NCBI GenBank assembly: GCA_017472365.1
Contig: JAFUQN010000080.1
Span: 1 to 59,382 of the forward strand
Direction: 5' to 3'
DNA: 59,382 bases
Source: Bacillota bacterium
GTDB taxonomy: Bacteria > Bacillota > Clostridia > Peptostreptococcales > Anaerovoracaceae
Below, piece after piece: positions 1-7,260 of the stretch; position 1 is the first letter of the stretch; every line of letters begins with the position of its first letter. A program made the translations under genes and the position numbers. The notes below the pieces were generated by a model. It searched no databases and was not told the DNA's origin. It worked only from the letters and a program-made list of their open reading frames with translations.

Positions 1-2
1 AG

Positions 3-1154
3 TTTCGAATGGGAGGACGGGGGATCCTGACACCGAGGGACTTTTGTAATTACTATTCTCTGTTGGATCTGTTGCGCTGCCGTAAGATGGCCGCAGGCTT
101 TGTCCGTCATCAAATGGCGATGTTATCCCCCTGGCATGATTACCATGCAGAGATATTCTATAAAGCTGTCTTTCAGTGGAACACATTCGATGAAGAAAAG
201 GATGAGTTTAAGATCATCCAATCGCTGTCTGAGACGGAACCGGTCGATATGGCGGAGTTTTACCTGGAGGTACCGGGTATTTGGAGACATGTGGGTACTT
301 CCAAGTGGATCACTCCGGAGTACACTCAGTTAGAAACAATTATGAAAAAAACATATCGGGAGCAGTATCTGAAGGTGCTGAAACCGATTTGGAAGTGCAT
401 ACAGGAGACGGATCTAAACCAGGAAGAACGGGAGCAGGTCTTTATGATCCTTTCCGCAGGGTATTTCCTGTCGAGAAAAGGAATGAATGATCTGGAGGAA
501 TGTCCGGTATCTGCGAAAGAAATTCAACTTGCGTTCCGGGGAGAAATCGCGGAAGAAATCACGGGGCCGGAAGCGACTGCGGATGGGTTTGTATTTAAAG
601 CATCGGGAGTACCCTATGAACTTCCTAAGAGCAACATTACTTCCACCGGTTTCATTGTATACACTGTTGAAATCAAGAAAATTACTGCTGCTCAGGCTTC
701 TGACGGAGCGACAAATATTCCGGTTAAACTGATTCTGGGCGGAGAAACCGTGGAAATCATGCCGGGCGATTATCGGTATGCGAGCTTTGTGAACGGAGAA
801 TGGATCCGTATATTCCCGCTGCGGAAAGAACACGACGGAGTATCCATGGAACGAAAGGGAAATATGATGACCCTGACATATAAAAATCAGGTGACACAAA
901 TTGATTGTTCCAAGCGGGAGATCCTGGATTTTGATGCGGATTCGGAGGGAAATTATATTTTGTTGGAACCGGGTTATGCGGATTACAGTCACTTTTTACA
1001 AAAACATGGAGGACTTCATCAGCTGCCGTCAAGGAATATCATTGAAGTCAGTATCCGGAATAATCAGGTGTACTTACTGGATACAAAAGGGTCTGTATTC
1101 AAAAACGGTGTTCAGCAGGGAACCTATCCTACATCGTTGATCTACTGTCCGTAA
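3..1154 (+). CDS. Hypothetical protein, 5' end probably cut by the window
   Basis: The reading frame is open to the left edge, and the first in-frame ATG (base 9) has no visible ribosome binding site, so the gene probably starts outside the window. The visible 381 residues look soluble, with no signal peptide or membrane segment. The N-terminal half is rich in Trp, Tyr and charged residues and probably helical. The C-terminal half (from about residue 185) has alternating short strands and Gly/Asn turns, suggesting a beta-rich domain. I do not recognise a family. It ends 16 bases before the AAA+ ATPase and shares its strand, so the two are probably co-transcribed, and it may be a substrate-recognition or scaffold partner of that ATPase. 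That role is inferred from position only. Confidence 0.7.
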   Translation, partial: FRMGGRGILTPRDFCNYYSLLDLLRCRKMAAGFVRHQMAMLSPWHDYHAEIFYKAVFQWNTFDEEKDEFKIIQSLSETEPVDMAEFYLEVPGIWRHVGTSKWITPEYTQLETIMKKTYREQYLKVLKPIWKCIQETDLNQEEREQVFMILSAGYFLSRKGMNDLEECPVSAKEIQLAFRGEIAEEITGPEATADGFVFKASGVPYELPKSNITSTGFIVYTVEIKKITAAQASDGATNIPVKLILGGETVEIMPGDYRYASFVNGEWIRIFPLRKEHDGVSMERKGNMMTLTYKNQVTQIDCSKREILDFDADSEGNYILLEPGYADYSHFLQKHGGLHQLPSRNIIEVSIRNNQVYLLDTKGSVFKNGVQQGTYPTSLIYCP

Positions 1155-1170
1155 CACAGGGAGGAAAACT

Positions 1171-3102
1171 ATGCAGAATGAAACTAAAAATGTTGTCAGT
1201 TCGATGGCGCAAAAGTGCTGTGATATTCGGGTTACGGGATTACCTCTGATTATTGTCGATACGTTTGACAAGGAATTTGTCTGGGAAATCGCATTGGCAT
1301 CCGGCCTGGTGGCACCGGTAAAAGTAAAATCATATTCCGGCCGTGACCGCGATTATTATGATTTTCTGTTTGAAGGTTGTGACAGTATTCAAAGCTGCAG
1401 CAATTTTTATGACCAGTGGGTTTCGCTGTTGAAGAATAAAGACGGAAAAGCGTTTGATATCAAAAGGATGACTCCGGGGATGTATCTTCTTCCGTTGACT
1501 AAGGAGAGCTGGAATAAGAACGCAGATGAGGAAAACAGCCGGATCAAACGGTTAAGAGACTATGTCAGCGAATATGTGAAAAGCGTGGATCCGACCTCTC
1601 CCGTTCGCAGTTCCTGTATTCTTCTCTATGGAGACCCTCAGTATCTTCCGGAAGATCTGATGGAATATACCATGATCGTGGAAGAAGAGTTTCCGCAGAA
1701 AAAAGAAATCCGGGAAATCATCGTTCAGGCGGTCAGCGAAGCAGATGTTCCACTTAGTGATGAAGTCATTCGCGAACTAGTCAACGATTTATCCGGATTC
1801 AGTATCGGCAACATTCGTCGCCGTCTCAACTCTCTGCTCCGGGCCAACGAAATCGATGGCAGTCCCGCGATTTTAAATGCAAAATTCCGAAAGAATACAA
1901 TCCTTTCCGCAAAGAAACAGGTTTTGATTGAAAACGGGGGAATTCTGGAACTGCAGGTATTGAGTGACGAAGAAAAGGCGCATCAGCTGGCAGGCATGAA
2001 GAACTATCGGGATTGGATCGAAGAACGTACTGCATTTATGAAAAATGCAGAAGAATTCAAATTGAAGCTGGGGATCATGCCACCCAAGGGCGTGCTTTTG
2101 TGCGGTGTTCCCGGATGCGGAAAATCAGAAGCTGCGAAAATGCTTCAGATCCAATGGGACGGAATTCCGCTTTTGCGAATGAATATCGATGCCATGATGG
2201 GAGGCGTGGTCGGTGAATCTGAAAAGAATCTGCGCAAAGCGTTGAAACAGGCCGAAGCCATGGCTCCCTGCATTCTCTGGATCGATGAGATCGAAAAAGG
2301 ACTCAGTGGGGCTTCCAGTAAATCTGGTGGTGACAGTGGAACCTTCAAGAGAATGTTTGGCCGATTACTGGGATGGATGCAGGATAACAAGAAGTCCTGT
2401 TTTATCTTCGCCACAGCCAACGATATTTCTCAGCTTCCTGTGGAATTCTTCCGAAAAGGACGTTTTGACGAATTGTTCGGCGTATATATGCCGACGAATG
2501 AAGAATGTAAGAACATCTTCCTCGAACAGATGCGTCGTGCAGAAAAAATGCGGAAGACTCAGGCGAAAGAGCTGGGAATGGAACCGGGTCCGGATTTATT
2601 TGAAAAAAGTTATACCGATAAGGAAAATGAAAAGATCATCAATGGCGTTTTTGATCCGGTTATGAACGAGCTGGCTCAACAAAAGATGTTTGTTTCCGGC
2701 GCGGATATTGCGGAAATCGTGAAGCGAACCTTGATGGATCTGGAAACCATGGAACAGAAGTTGAAGAAGCCGATTTCGGGAACGGATTGGCAGAAAATGC
2801 TGATCAAGACCATTCACTCGGGACTGATGACCCAGGGCTGCGGATATGCAAATCTCAACAGCATCGCGGCTTGTTATCTCCAGTTACTGCGGAAGAACTT
2901 TGTTCCCGCGGGCAAGGATGCACTGTTTAGCTCGAAAGAGTACAGTGTGGGTTGGGATTCGGATAACAATCGGATCGTGGCCTCGTACAATGGTACAGAA
3001 CCCGACAACGAGTACGACAAAGCCTTGTATCTTGCGATCAAGGAGCGAATCGACAGATTTGCAGCTGAAATGGAAAGAAAAGAACAGATGGCGTTGTTCT
3101 AA
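1171..3102 (+). CDS. Ycf46-like AAA+ ATPase
   Basis: A 643-residue ATPase with one C-terminal AAA+ module. Walker A is GVPGCGKS at residues 312-319, Walker B is WIDEIEKG with Asp372-Glu373, the sensor-1 region FATAN ends at Asn417, and the arginine-finger segment FFRKGRFDE starts at 426. The first 250 residues fit the Ycf46 family's N-terminal half: a degenerate P-loop-like fold with a strand-plus-Asp-Pro motif (LLYGDPQYLP), then an EFPQKKEIREI segment and a small helical lid. A good site (GGAGG) precedes the ATG. Family members are poorly understood; some are linked to photosynthetic carbon uptake in cyanobacteria, which cannot apply here. It lies between two unrecognised genes with gaps of 16 bases on each side, so it is most likely the motor of a three-gene unit. 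The AAA+ call is firm; the Ycf46 assignment is by motif resemblance. Confidence 0.85.
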   Translation: MQNETKNVVSSMAQKCCDIRVTGLPLIIVDTFDKEFVWEIALASGLVAPVKVKSYSGRDRDYYDFLFEGCDSIQSCSNFYDQWVSLLKNKDGKAFDIKRMTPGMYLLPLTKESWNKNADEENSRIKRLRDYVSEYVKSVDPTSPVRSSCILLYGDPQYLPEDLMEYTMIVEEEFPQKKEIREIIVQAVSEADVPLSDEVIRELVNDLSGFSIGNIRRRLNSLLRANEIDGSPAILNAKFRKNTILSAKKQVLIENGGILELQVLSDEEKAHQLAGMKNYRDWIEERTAFMKNAEEFKLKLGIMPPKGVLLCGVPGCGKSEAAKMLQIQWDGIPLLRMNIDAMMGGVVGESEKNLRKALKQAEAMAPCILWIDEIEKGLSGASSKSGGDSGTFKRMFGRLLGWMQDNKKSCFIFATANDISQLPVEFFRKGRFDELFGVYMPTNEECKNIFLEQMRRAEKMRKTQAKELGMEPGPDLFEKSYTDKENEKIINGVFDPVMNELAQQKMFVSGADIAEIVKRTLMDLETMEQKLKKPISGTDWQKMLIKTIHSGLMTQGCGYANLNSIAACYLQLLRKNFVPAGKDALFSSKEYSVGWDSDNNRIVASYNGTEPDNEYDKALYLAIKERIDRFAAEMERKEQMALF

Positions 3103-3118
3103 CAAGGAGGGAATCAAC

Positions 3119-4225
3119 ATGATGCAATTGACTCAGGAAGAACGGATGAGCCTGACCCACCGGGTCGTCTATATGTTGACCCGTTCCAAGAAGGATTACA
3201 GTTGGAAAGACGTTCTGTCGATGACCTATTGCGAATTCATTCCAGATGCAGAAAAGGAACACGGCGATTTGATCGCTGAACATATTCTCGATACCATGAG
3301 CCGGTATGAAACTATGAAAGACGTTTATGTACAGGAGCCGAAGGCGTTTGCCCGCTACTATGCGGATGCGATTGTGGATGGGAAACCGCTGGAACAGCAG
3401 TGCCGGAATCTCTATAGCATGATCGCCGGGTTGGAATCCTTTAGCGAAACTGCTCTGGATTTTCAGAAGGGATTGTCTCCACAGCTCAAGATGTTTGAGA
3501 AGCTGCTGAAAAACGTCAGCTATACCGGTCCGTTTACGGAAGAAGCGAGAGACGCCATGAAAGCCCAGCTGGAAGGGCTGATCTCAGAGGAGAATATGAC
3601 GGACTTTGTTTTGGGTGACAGTGTGGAGATGATGAGCAAAGCTTATGACAAGGCAGATAAGATCCTTCGCTATCGCTTTGGCGAACATATCATCCGCAGT
3701 GTTACGGCTATGGTCATGTACACCATGGTAAAAAACGGTGAATTGTCCATGATTCCGAAGACGGCAACGGCAGAGCAGATCACTTTGACCGTATGTACCG
3801 AAGATTCCATGCGCCAGTTGGTCGGTGATATGGAGGAAGGCTATGTGGATTCGATGGCTTACCAGAAGCGCAGAATGGCGTATTGGAGAGTATACCAAGT
3901 ATTGATCGTTGGCGGCTTTCTCCTTCTGGCCGGAGGCGCTGTACCGGCTGCATTGACAGCGGAAAAAACGGCTGAGGCAATCATCGCCGGCGCGGCGTGT
4001 CTCTACGGAAGCTACATCGTTCTCGGCCCCATGAACAAATGCATGAAGGAAGTCATCGAAATCGATACGGCTTGTCTGGAGTTTAAGTCGGATCTCCAGT
4101 ATGATAATTCCGCTGCAGAGATCCTCGATGCGTACGGAAATTGCAGCGGTGATGATTATATTACGGAGGATGACGATACCGAAAATCAGACACAGGGCTG
4201 CGAAGTGGAATACGAACCCGTATAG
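3119..4225 (+). CDS. Hypothetical protein with C-terminal membrane hairpin
   Basis: A protein of 368 residues starting at the ATG that follows AAGGAGGG by seven bases; an ATG in the next codon is equally possible. The open frame extends further left but that part overlaps the ATPase in another frame and is discarded. About 260 charged, helical residues come first. Near residues 260-310 two hydrophobic stretches (around VLIVGGFLLLAGG and AIIAGAACLYGSYIVLG) could form a membrane hairpin, followed by an acidic tail ending in GCEVEYEPV. No family is recognised. As the last gene of the trio, before a strong terminator, it could tether the ATPase to the membrane. That is inference from layout. Confidence 0.75.
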   Translation: MMQLTQEERMSLTHRVVYMLTRSKKDYSWKDVLSMTYCEFIPDAEKEHGDLIAEHILDTMSRYETMKDVYVQEPKAFARYYADAIVDGKPLEQQCRNLYSMIAGLESFSETALDFQKGLSPQLKMFEKLLKNVSYTGPFTEEARDAMKAQLEGLISEENMTDFVLGDSVEMMSKAYDKADKILRYRFGEHIIRSVTAMVMYTMVKNGELSMIPKTATAEQITLTVCTEDSMRQLVGDMEEGYVDSMAYQKRRMAYWRVYQVLIVGGFLLLAGGAVPAALTAEKTAEAIIAGAACLYGSYIVLGPMNKCMKEVIEIDTACLEFKSDLQYDNSAAEILDAYGNCSGDDYITEDDDTENQTQGCEVEYEPV

Positions 4226-4267
4226 AAGAGAATGTGAGCGGAATCTGTAATAGGATCCGCATACAAA

Positions 4268-4306
4268 AACCCCGCGTTGGTAAACGCGGGGTTGCTGTAT
4301 TTTTTG
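4268..4306. terminator. Bidirectional terminator between AAA+ trio and thrS
   Basis: A perfect 11-base-pair stem (AACCCCGCGTT / AACGCGGGGTT) with a GGTA loop. T-rich sequence follows on the plus strand, and A-rich sequence on the other side serves as a T tract for the minus strand. It ends both the AAA+ trio and thrS, which converge here. Confidence 0.85.
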
Positions 4307-4320
4307 GATTTGATTCGGGC

Positions 4321-6105
4321 TTATTTCTTTGCCTTGGTATCCACAACTTCCTTGACGAGAGCTGCGAAATCTTCGAAGGACATTGCGCCCAGGTCGCCGT
4401 CTGCGCGGTGACGCGGAGAAACGGTACCGTTTTCCATATCACGGTCACCAACAACTACCATGTAGGGGATCTTTTCCAGCTGAGCTTCGCGGATCTTCTT
4501 ACCGATCTTTTCGTTTCTGTAGTCCACTTCTACACGGAAGCCCATAGCTTCCATTGCCTTAGCCTTTTCAGCGCAGTAGTCAGCAGCACGGTCGGTAACG
4601 GGTAAGAAACGAACCTGTTCCGGAGCCATCCAGGTGGGGAGAGCACCAGCGTAGGTTTCGATCAGGTAAGCCAGAGTACGTTCGTAGCATCCCAGAGAAG
4701 TACGGTGGATGATGTAAGGCAGAGTCTTTTCGCCGTTTTCATCGATGTAGTACATACCGAACTTCGCAGCCAGCAGCATGTCGATCTGGATGGTTACGAT
4801 GGTGTCTTCCTTACCGAATACGTTGTGGTACTGGATATCCAGCTTCGGACCGTAGAAGGCAGCTTCGTCGATACCGATTTCGTATTCAACGCCCAAGTCG
4901 TCCAGGATCTGCTTCATGGCAGCCTGTGCAGCATCCCACTGTTCCGGAGTACCTTCGTACTTTGCGGTGTTGTTGGGATCCCACTGGGAGAAACGGAAGG
5001 TGCACTTGTCTAACATACCAACGGTATCCAGGCAGTACTTCGCCAGTTCCAGACAGCCCTTGAATTCTTCTTCCAGCTGGTCCGGTCTCAGAACCAGGTG
5101 ACCTTCGGAAATGGTGAACTGACGAACACGAATCAGACCGTGCATTTCACCGGAGTCTTCGTTACGGAACAGAGTGGAGGTTTCACCGAGACGCATGGGC
5201 AGGTCTCTGTAGGAACGCTGTCTGTTCAGATAGACCTGATACTGGAACGGACAGGTCATGGGACGCAGGGCGAAACATTCTTTAGAATAGTCGTCGGGAT
5301 CGCCCATAACGAACATACCGTCCAGGTAGTGATCCCAATGACCGGAGATCTTATACAGTTCTCTCTTCGCCATCAGCGGAGTCTTGGTCAGCAGGTAGCC
5401 TCTCTTCTGTTCTTCGTCTTCTACCCAACGCTGTAATAACTGGATAGTACGGGCTCCCTTGGGCAGCAGGATCGGAAGACCCTGACCGATTTCGTCAACA
5501 GTAGTGAAGTATTCCAGTTCGCGGCCCAGCTTGTTGTGGTCACGCTTCAGAGCTTCTTCGCGTTCTGCGATGTAAGCATCCAGTTCTTCCTTCTTGGGGA
5601 ACGCAACGCCGTAGATTCTCTGCAGCATCTTTCTGCTGGAATCACCTCTCCAGTAAGCACCGGTGGCGGAGGTCAGCTTGATGGCATTGCCCTTGATGCG
5701 GCCGGTGGAAACCAGGTGAGGACCGGCGCACAGGTCGGTGAAATCGCCCTGCTTGTAGAAGGAGATGGTTTCGCCTTCCGGCAGGTCGTTGATCAGTTCT
5801 ACTTTATACGGTTCGTCCTTCATCAGTTCCAGAGCTTCTTCGCGGGGCAGTTCGAAGCGTTCCAGCTTCACCTTTTCCTTACAGATCTTTCTCATTTCAG
5901 CTTCCAGAGCTTCTAAGTCTTCCGGAGTGAAGGGACGGGGAGTATCGAAGTCGTAGTAGAAACCATTGTCGATGGCAGGACCGATGGCCAGCTTCACTTC
6001 AGGGTGCAGGCGCTTCATAGCCTGAGCCAGAACGTGAGAGCAGGTATGCCAGTAGGTTTTACGATACTCGGGGTTTTCAAATGTGTACAGATTTTCTTCG
6101 CTCAT
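4321..6105 (-). CDS. thrS: Threonine-tRNA ligase lacking the TGS domain
   Basis: Charges tRNA(Thr) with threonine in the cytoplasm. The ATG chosen (MSEENLYTF) sits eight bases after AAAGGAG; a TTG upstream lies inside that site and is rejected. The 594-residue product is shorter than the usual 630-650 because it starts directly at the N2 editing domain (HTCSH at 20-24, later CAGPH), so the small TGS/N1 domain is absent. The class II catalytic core is intact: motif 2 FRNEDSGEMHG, motif 3 GCYERTLAYLIE, zinc-site sequence MTCPF and a C-terminal anticodon-binding domain ending VDTKAKK. TGS-less ThrRS proteins occur in some bacteria and archaea. Transcription starts at a consensus promoter and passes a T-box leader, so expression should respond to uncharged tRNA(Thr). 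Confidence 0.96.
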   Translation of the reverse strand: MSEENLYTFENPEYRKTYWHTCSHVLAQAMKRLHPEVKLAIGPAIDNGFYYDFDTPRPFTPEDLEALEAEMRKICKEKVKLERFELPREEALELMKDEPYKVELINDLPEGETISFYKQGDFTDLCAGPHLVSTGRIKGNAIKLTSATGAYWRGDSSRKMLQRIYGVAFPKKEELDAYIAEREEALKRDHNKLGRELEYFTTVDEIGQGLPILLPKGARTIQLLQRWVEDEEQKRGYLLTKTPLMAKRELYKISGHWDHYLDGMFVMGDPDDYSKECFALRPMTCPFQYQVYLNRQRSYRDLPMRLGETSTLFRNEDSGEMHGLIRVRQFTISEGHLVLRPDQLEEEFKGCLELAKYCLDTVGMLDKCTFRFSQWDPNNTAKYEGTPEQWDAAQAAMKQILDDLGVEYEIGIDEAAFYGPKLDIQYHNVFGKEDTIVTIQIDMLLAAKFGMYYIDENGEKTLPYIIHRTSLGCYERTLAYLIETYAGALPTWMAPEQVRFLPVTDRAADYCAEKAKAMEAMGFRVEVDYRNEKIGKKIREAQLEKIPYMVVVGDRDMENGTVSPRHRADGDLGAMSFEDFAALVKEVVDTKAKK

Positions 6106-6139
6106 AATTTGGGCTCCTTTCAAATAATAGGGGCAAATA

Positions 6140-6402
6140 AAAAAGCTTCACCCCTGAATTTATTCTCAGGGATGAAGCTTGTGATAACAAACTCCACGGT
6201 TCCACCCTGCTTGCATCTGCGGGAATGTACCTTCCAAAACAGATACCGCTTGTGCCCTCTGTAACGGGAGGGACCCGTCCCGGTCATCCCGGGCGGCTCC
6301 GGAGTGGTACCAGTCAACAGCCCATACGCAGAACGCTTTCAGCACGGGGCGTTCCTCTCTGTGCGTCGCTTTTTGACTTCGTCTCCATCACAGCACTTTA
6401 AC
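6140..6402 (-). promoter_or_regulatory. T-box leader (threonine) of thrS
   Basis: Minus-strand leader of about 260 bases. The hallmark T-box sequence AGGGTGGAACCGTGG lies at 6194-6208. It is followed by a strong intrinsic terminator (arms around 6143-6180, then a T run) that would be replaced by an antiterminator when uncharged tRNA binds. A threonine codon ACC at 6306-6308 is placed as expected for the specifier in Stem I. T-box leaders upstream of thrS are common in Bacillota. The specifier position is inferred without folding. Confidence 0.92.
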
Positions 6403-6408
6403 ATATAA

Positions 6409-6437
6409 ATTATATCCGCTGACCGTGGGATTGTCAA
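6409..6437 (-). promoter_or_regulatory. Consensus sigma-A promoter of thrS
   Basis: On the minus strand TTGACA (6432-6437) is followed by 17 bases and TATAAT (6409-6414), an exact match to consensus in both boxes. It gives a start near 6402, in front of the T-box leader. Confidence 0.92.
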
Positions 6438-6570
6438 GAATGAACCGTCACAGGAATATCTTACAAAGAAAGGGAGGCCGCGAAGCGGCCGGTTGCCGGG
6501 GAATCCCGGTGATAAATTAGTAACAAAAAGAATTATTTTTTTGATATTTTGAAGAAAGTTTTTCAAAATA
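6438..6570. other. Intergenic stretch with GC-rich hairpins and an AT-rich inverted repeat
   Basis: Between the divergent thrS and adhesin-module promoters there is no credible gene. It holds two small GC-rich hairpins (GGCCGC-GAA-GCGGCC at 6476-6490 and a CCGGG/CCCGG pair near 6496-6508), then an AT-rich segment leading into the inverted repeat listed separately. Confidence 0.6.
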
Positions 6571-6572
6571 TC
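6543..6572. repeat. Perfect inverted repeat upstream of the adhesin-module promoter
   Basis: Arms GATATTTTGAA (6543-6553) and TTCAAAATATC (6562-6572) match perfectly over 11 bases with an 8-base centre. Its right arm runs into the first direct repeat of the promoter at 6571. The size and symmetry fit a dimeric regulator's operator; no protein partner can be named. Confidence 0.7.
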
Positions 6573-6602
6573 ACCGGTTTTGTGACCTTGACACGGTATA
6601 AA
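6571..6602 (+). promoter_or_regulatory. Probable SARP-type promoter 1 (direct repeats before the -10)
   Basis: Two copies of a T(C/G)ACC element, TCACC at 6571 and TGACC at 6583, are 12 bases apart within TCACCGGTTTTGTGACC. The second copy ends about nine bases before TATAAA (6597-6602). There is no -35 box at normal spacing; the TTGACA at 6588 is only three bases from the -10. Direct repeats replacing the -35 box are the known arrangement at SARP-controlled promoters. The sortase promoter near 12.88 kb has the same layout. Confidence 0.65.
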
Positions 6603-6654
6603 GAATACAAGAAAGTGAAATCTCCCATGTAACGAGCGGAAAGGAGGTGGCTGG

Positions 6655-7065
6655 ATGAAAGAAAAAGCCTGGGGAAACGAGTACAGGACAACAATCGTGT
6701 GTATCGACTCTTACAATGATCAAAAGCTGTGCGGGCGGTTTTACAACCCGTATCTTTCAAAAGGGAAAACGTTTCAAAGCATGATCGGTTTTATAAAAGA
6801 GATGGAACAAACACTGGACGAAATGAATTTCCCTCAATCTTTTTCAATGGTACGTAATTTCGCAGCATCTCCGGAACTGCCCAATGGACCTCCGGAGGTG
6901 GATATCCTCGCAGGAACCAAGGCGACCTTCGCACTGCGGATCCTGTTTCGACAGAATGCGAGCTGGCAGGGATCGATCACTTGGTTAGAGGGAAAGCGGG
7001 AACAAAGCTTTCGAAGTGTTTTGGAGCTGATGCTTCTGATGGACAGTGCAATCAGTCAACGATAA
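6655..7065 (+). CDS. Conserved-looking hypothetical protein, first gene of the adhesion module
   Basis: A 136-residue soluble protein preceded by a near-perfect site (AAAGGAGGTGG). No signal peptide or membrane segment is seen. It contains an early strand with CIDSYNDQKLCGRFYN, a helix with a MEQTLDEM pattern, and a C-terminal region with LFRQNASWQGSITWLEGK followed by a hydrophobic helix (SVLELMLLMDSA). I do not recognise a named domain. It lies after the direct-repeat promoter and before the riboswitch of the giant adhesin, with no terminator between, so it is probably the first gene of the adhesin transcript. The beta-strand/arginine pattern loosely recalls PilZ-like folds, but the PilZ RxxxR and DxSxxG motifs are not clearly present. 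Confidence 0.8.
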   Translation: MKEKAWGNEYRTTIVCIDSYNDQKLCGRFYNPYLSKGKTFQSMIGFIKEMEQTLDEMNFPQSFSMVRNFAASPELPNGPPEVDILAGTKATFALRILFRQNASWQGSITWLEGKREQSFRSVLELMLLMDSAISQR

Positions 7066-7131
7066 CATAGTGAACATCGACTGAAAGGGGGCGGATATTT
7101 CGATAAAGCCTACCGTAGATCGCGGCAGAGA

Positions 7132-7215
7132 TGGCTGAAAGGGCAAACCGGAAGAAATTCCGGGACGCAAAACCAAGGGGACTAAGGCAATAATGCTATG
7201 TTAGCCCGGTCGCCA
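7132..7215 (+). promoter_or_regulatory. Cyclic-di-GMP-I (GEMM-I) riboswitch aptamer
   Basis: The aptamer core is recognisable: GGGCAAACC, then a stem CCGGAA/TTCCGG closed by a GAAA tetraloop (about 7148-7163), then GGGACGCAAAACC. A second arm follows (ACC...GGG...CTAA pairing with TTAG...CCC...GGT), ending in GTCGCC. Short outer strands TGGC (7132-7135) and GCCA (7212-7215) can form P1. These are the defining features of the GEMM-I class, including the tetraloop that docks into the second arm. It lies 45 bases upstream of a surface adhesin, a usual c-di-GMP target in Clostridia. Confidence 0.9.
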
Positions 7216-7218
7216 CAC

Positions 7219-7257
7219 ATTTCACTCTCTTTATAATCATAGAAAGGAGAATGAAAT
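7219..7257 (+). promoter_or_regulatory. Ribosome-binding-site-sequestering hairpin after the riboswitch
   Basis: The strand at 7219-7232 (ATTTCACTCTCTTT) pairs with 7244-7257 (AAGGAGAATGAAAT) over 14 positions with one mismatch and one G-U pair, leaving an 11-base loop. The paired strand contains the AAGGAG site of the adhesin gene, three bases before its ATG. It is a plausible expression platform acting on translation. The direction of control cannot be told from the sequence. Confidence 0.65.
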
Positions 7258-7260
7258 ACT

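Noticed and set aside
6588..6602. A standard promoter with TTGACA at 6588 and TATAAA at 6597
   Set aside because: Only three bases separate the boxes. The direct-repeat layout shared with the sortase promoter explains the site better.
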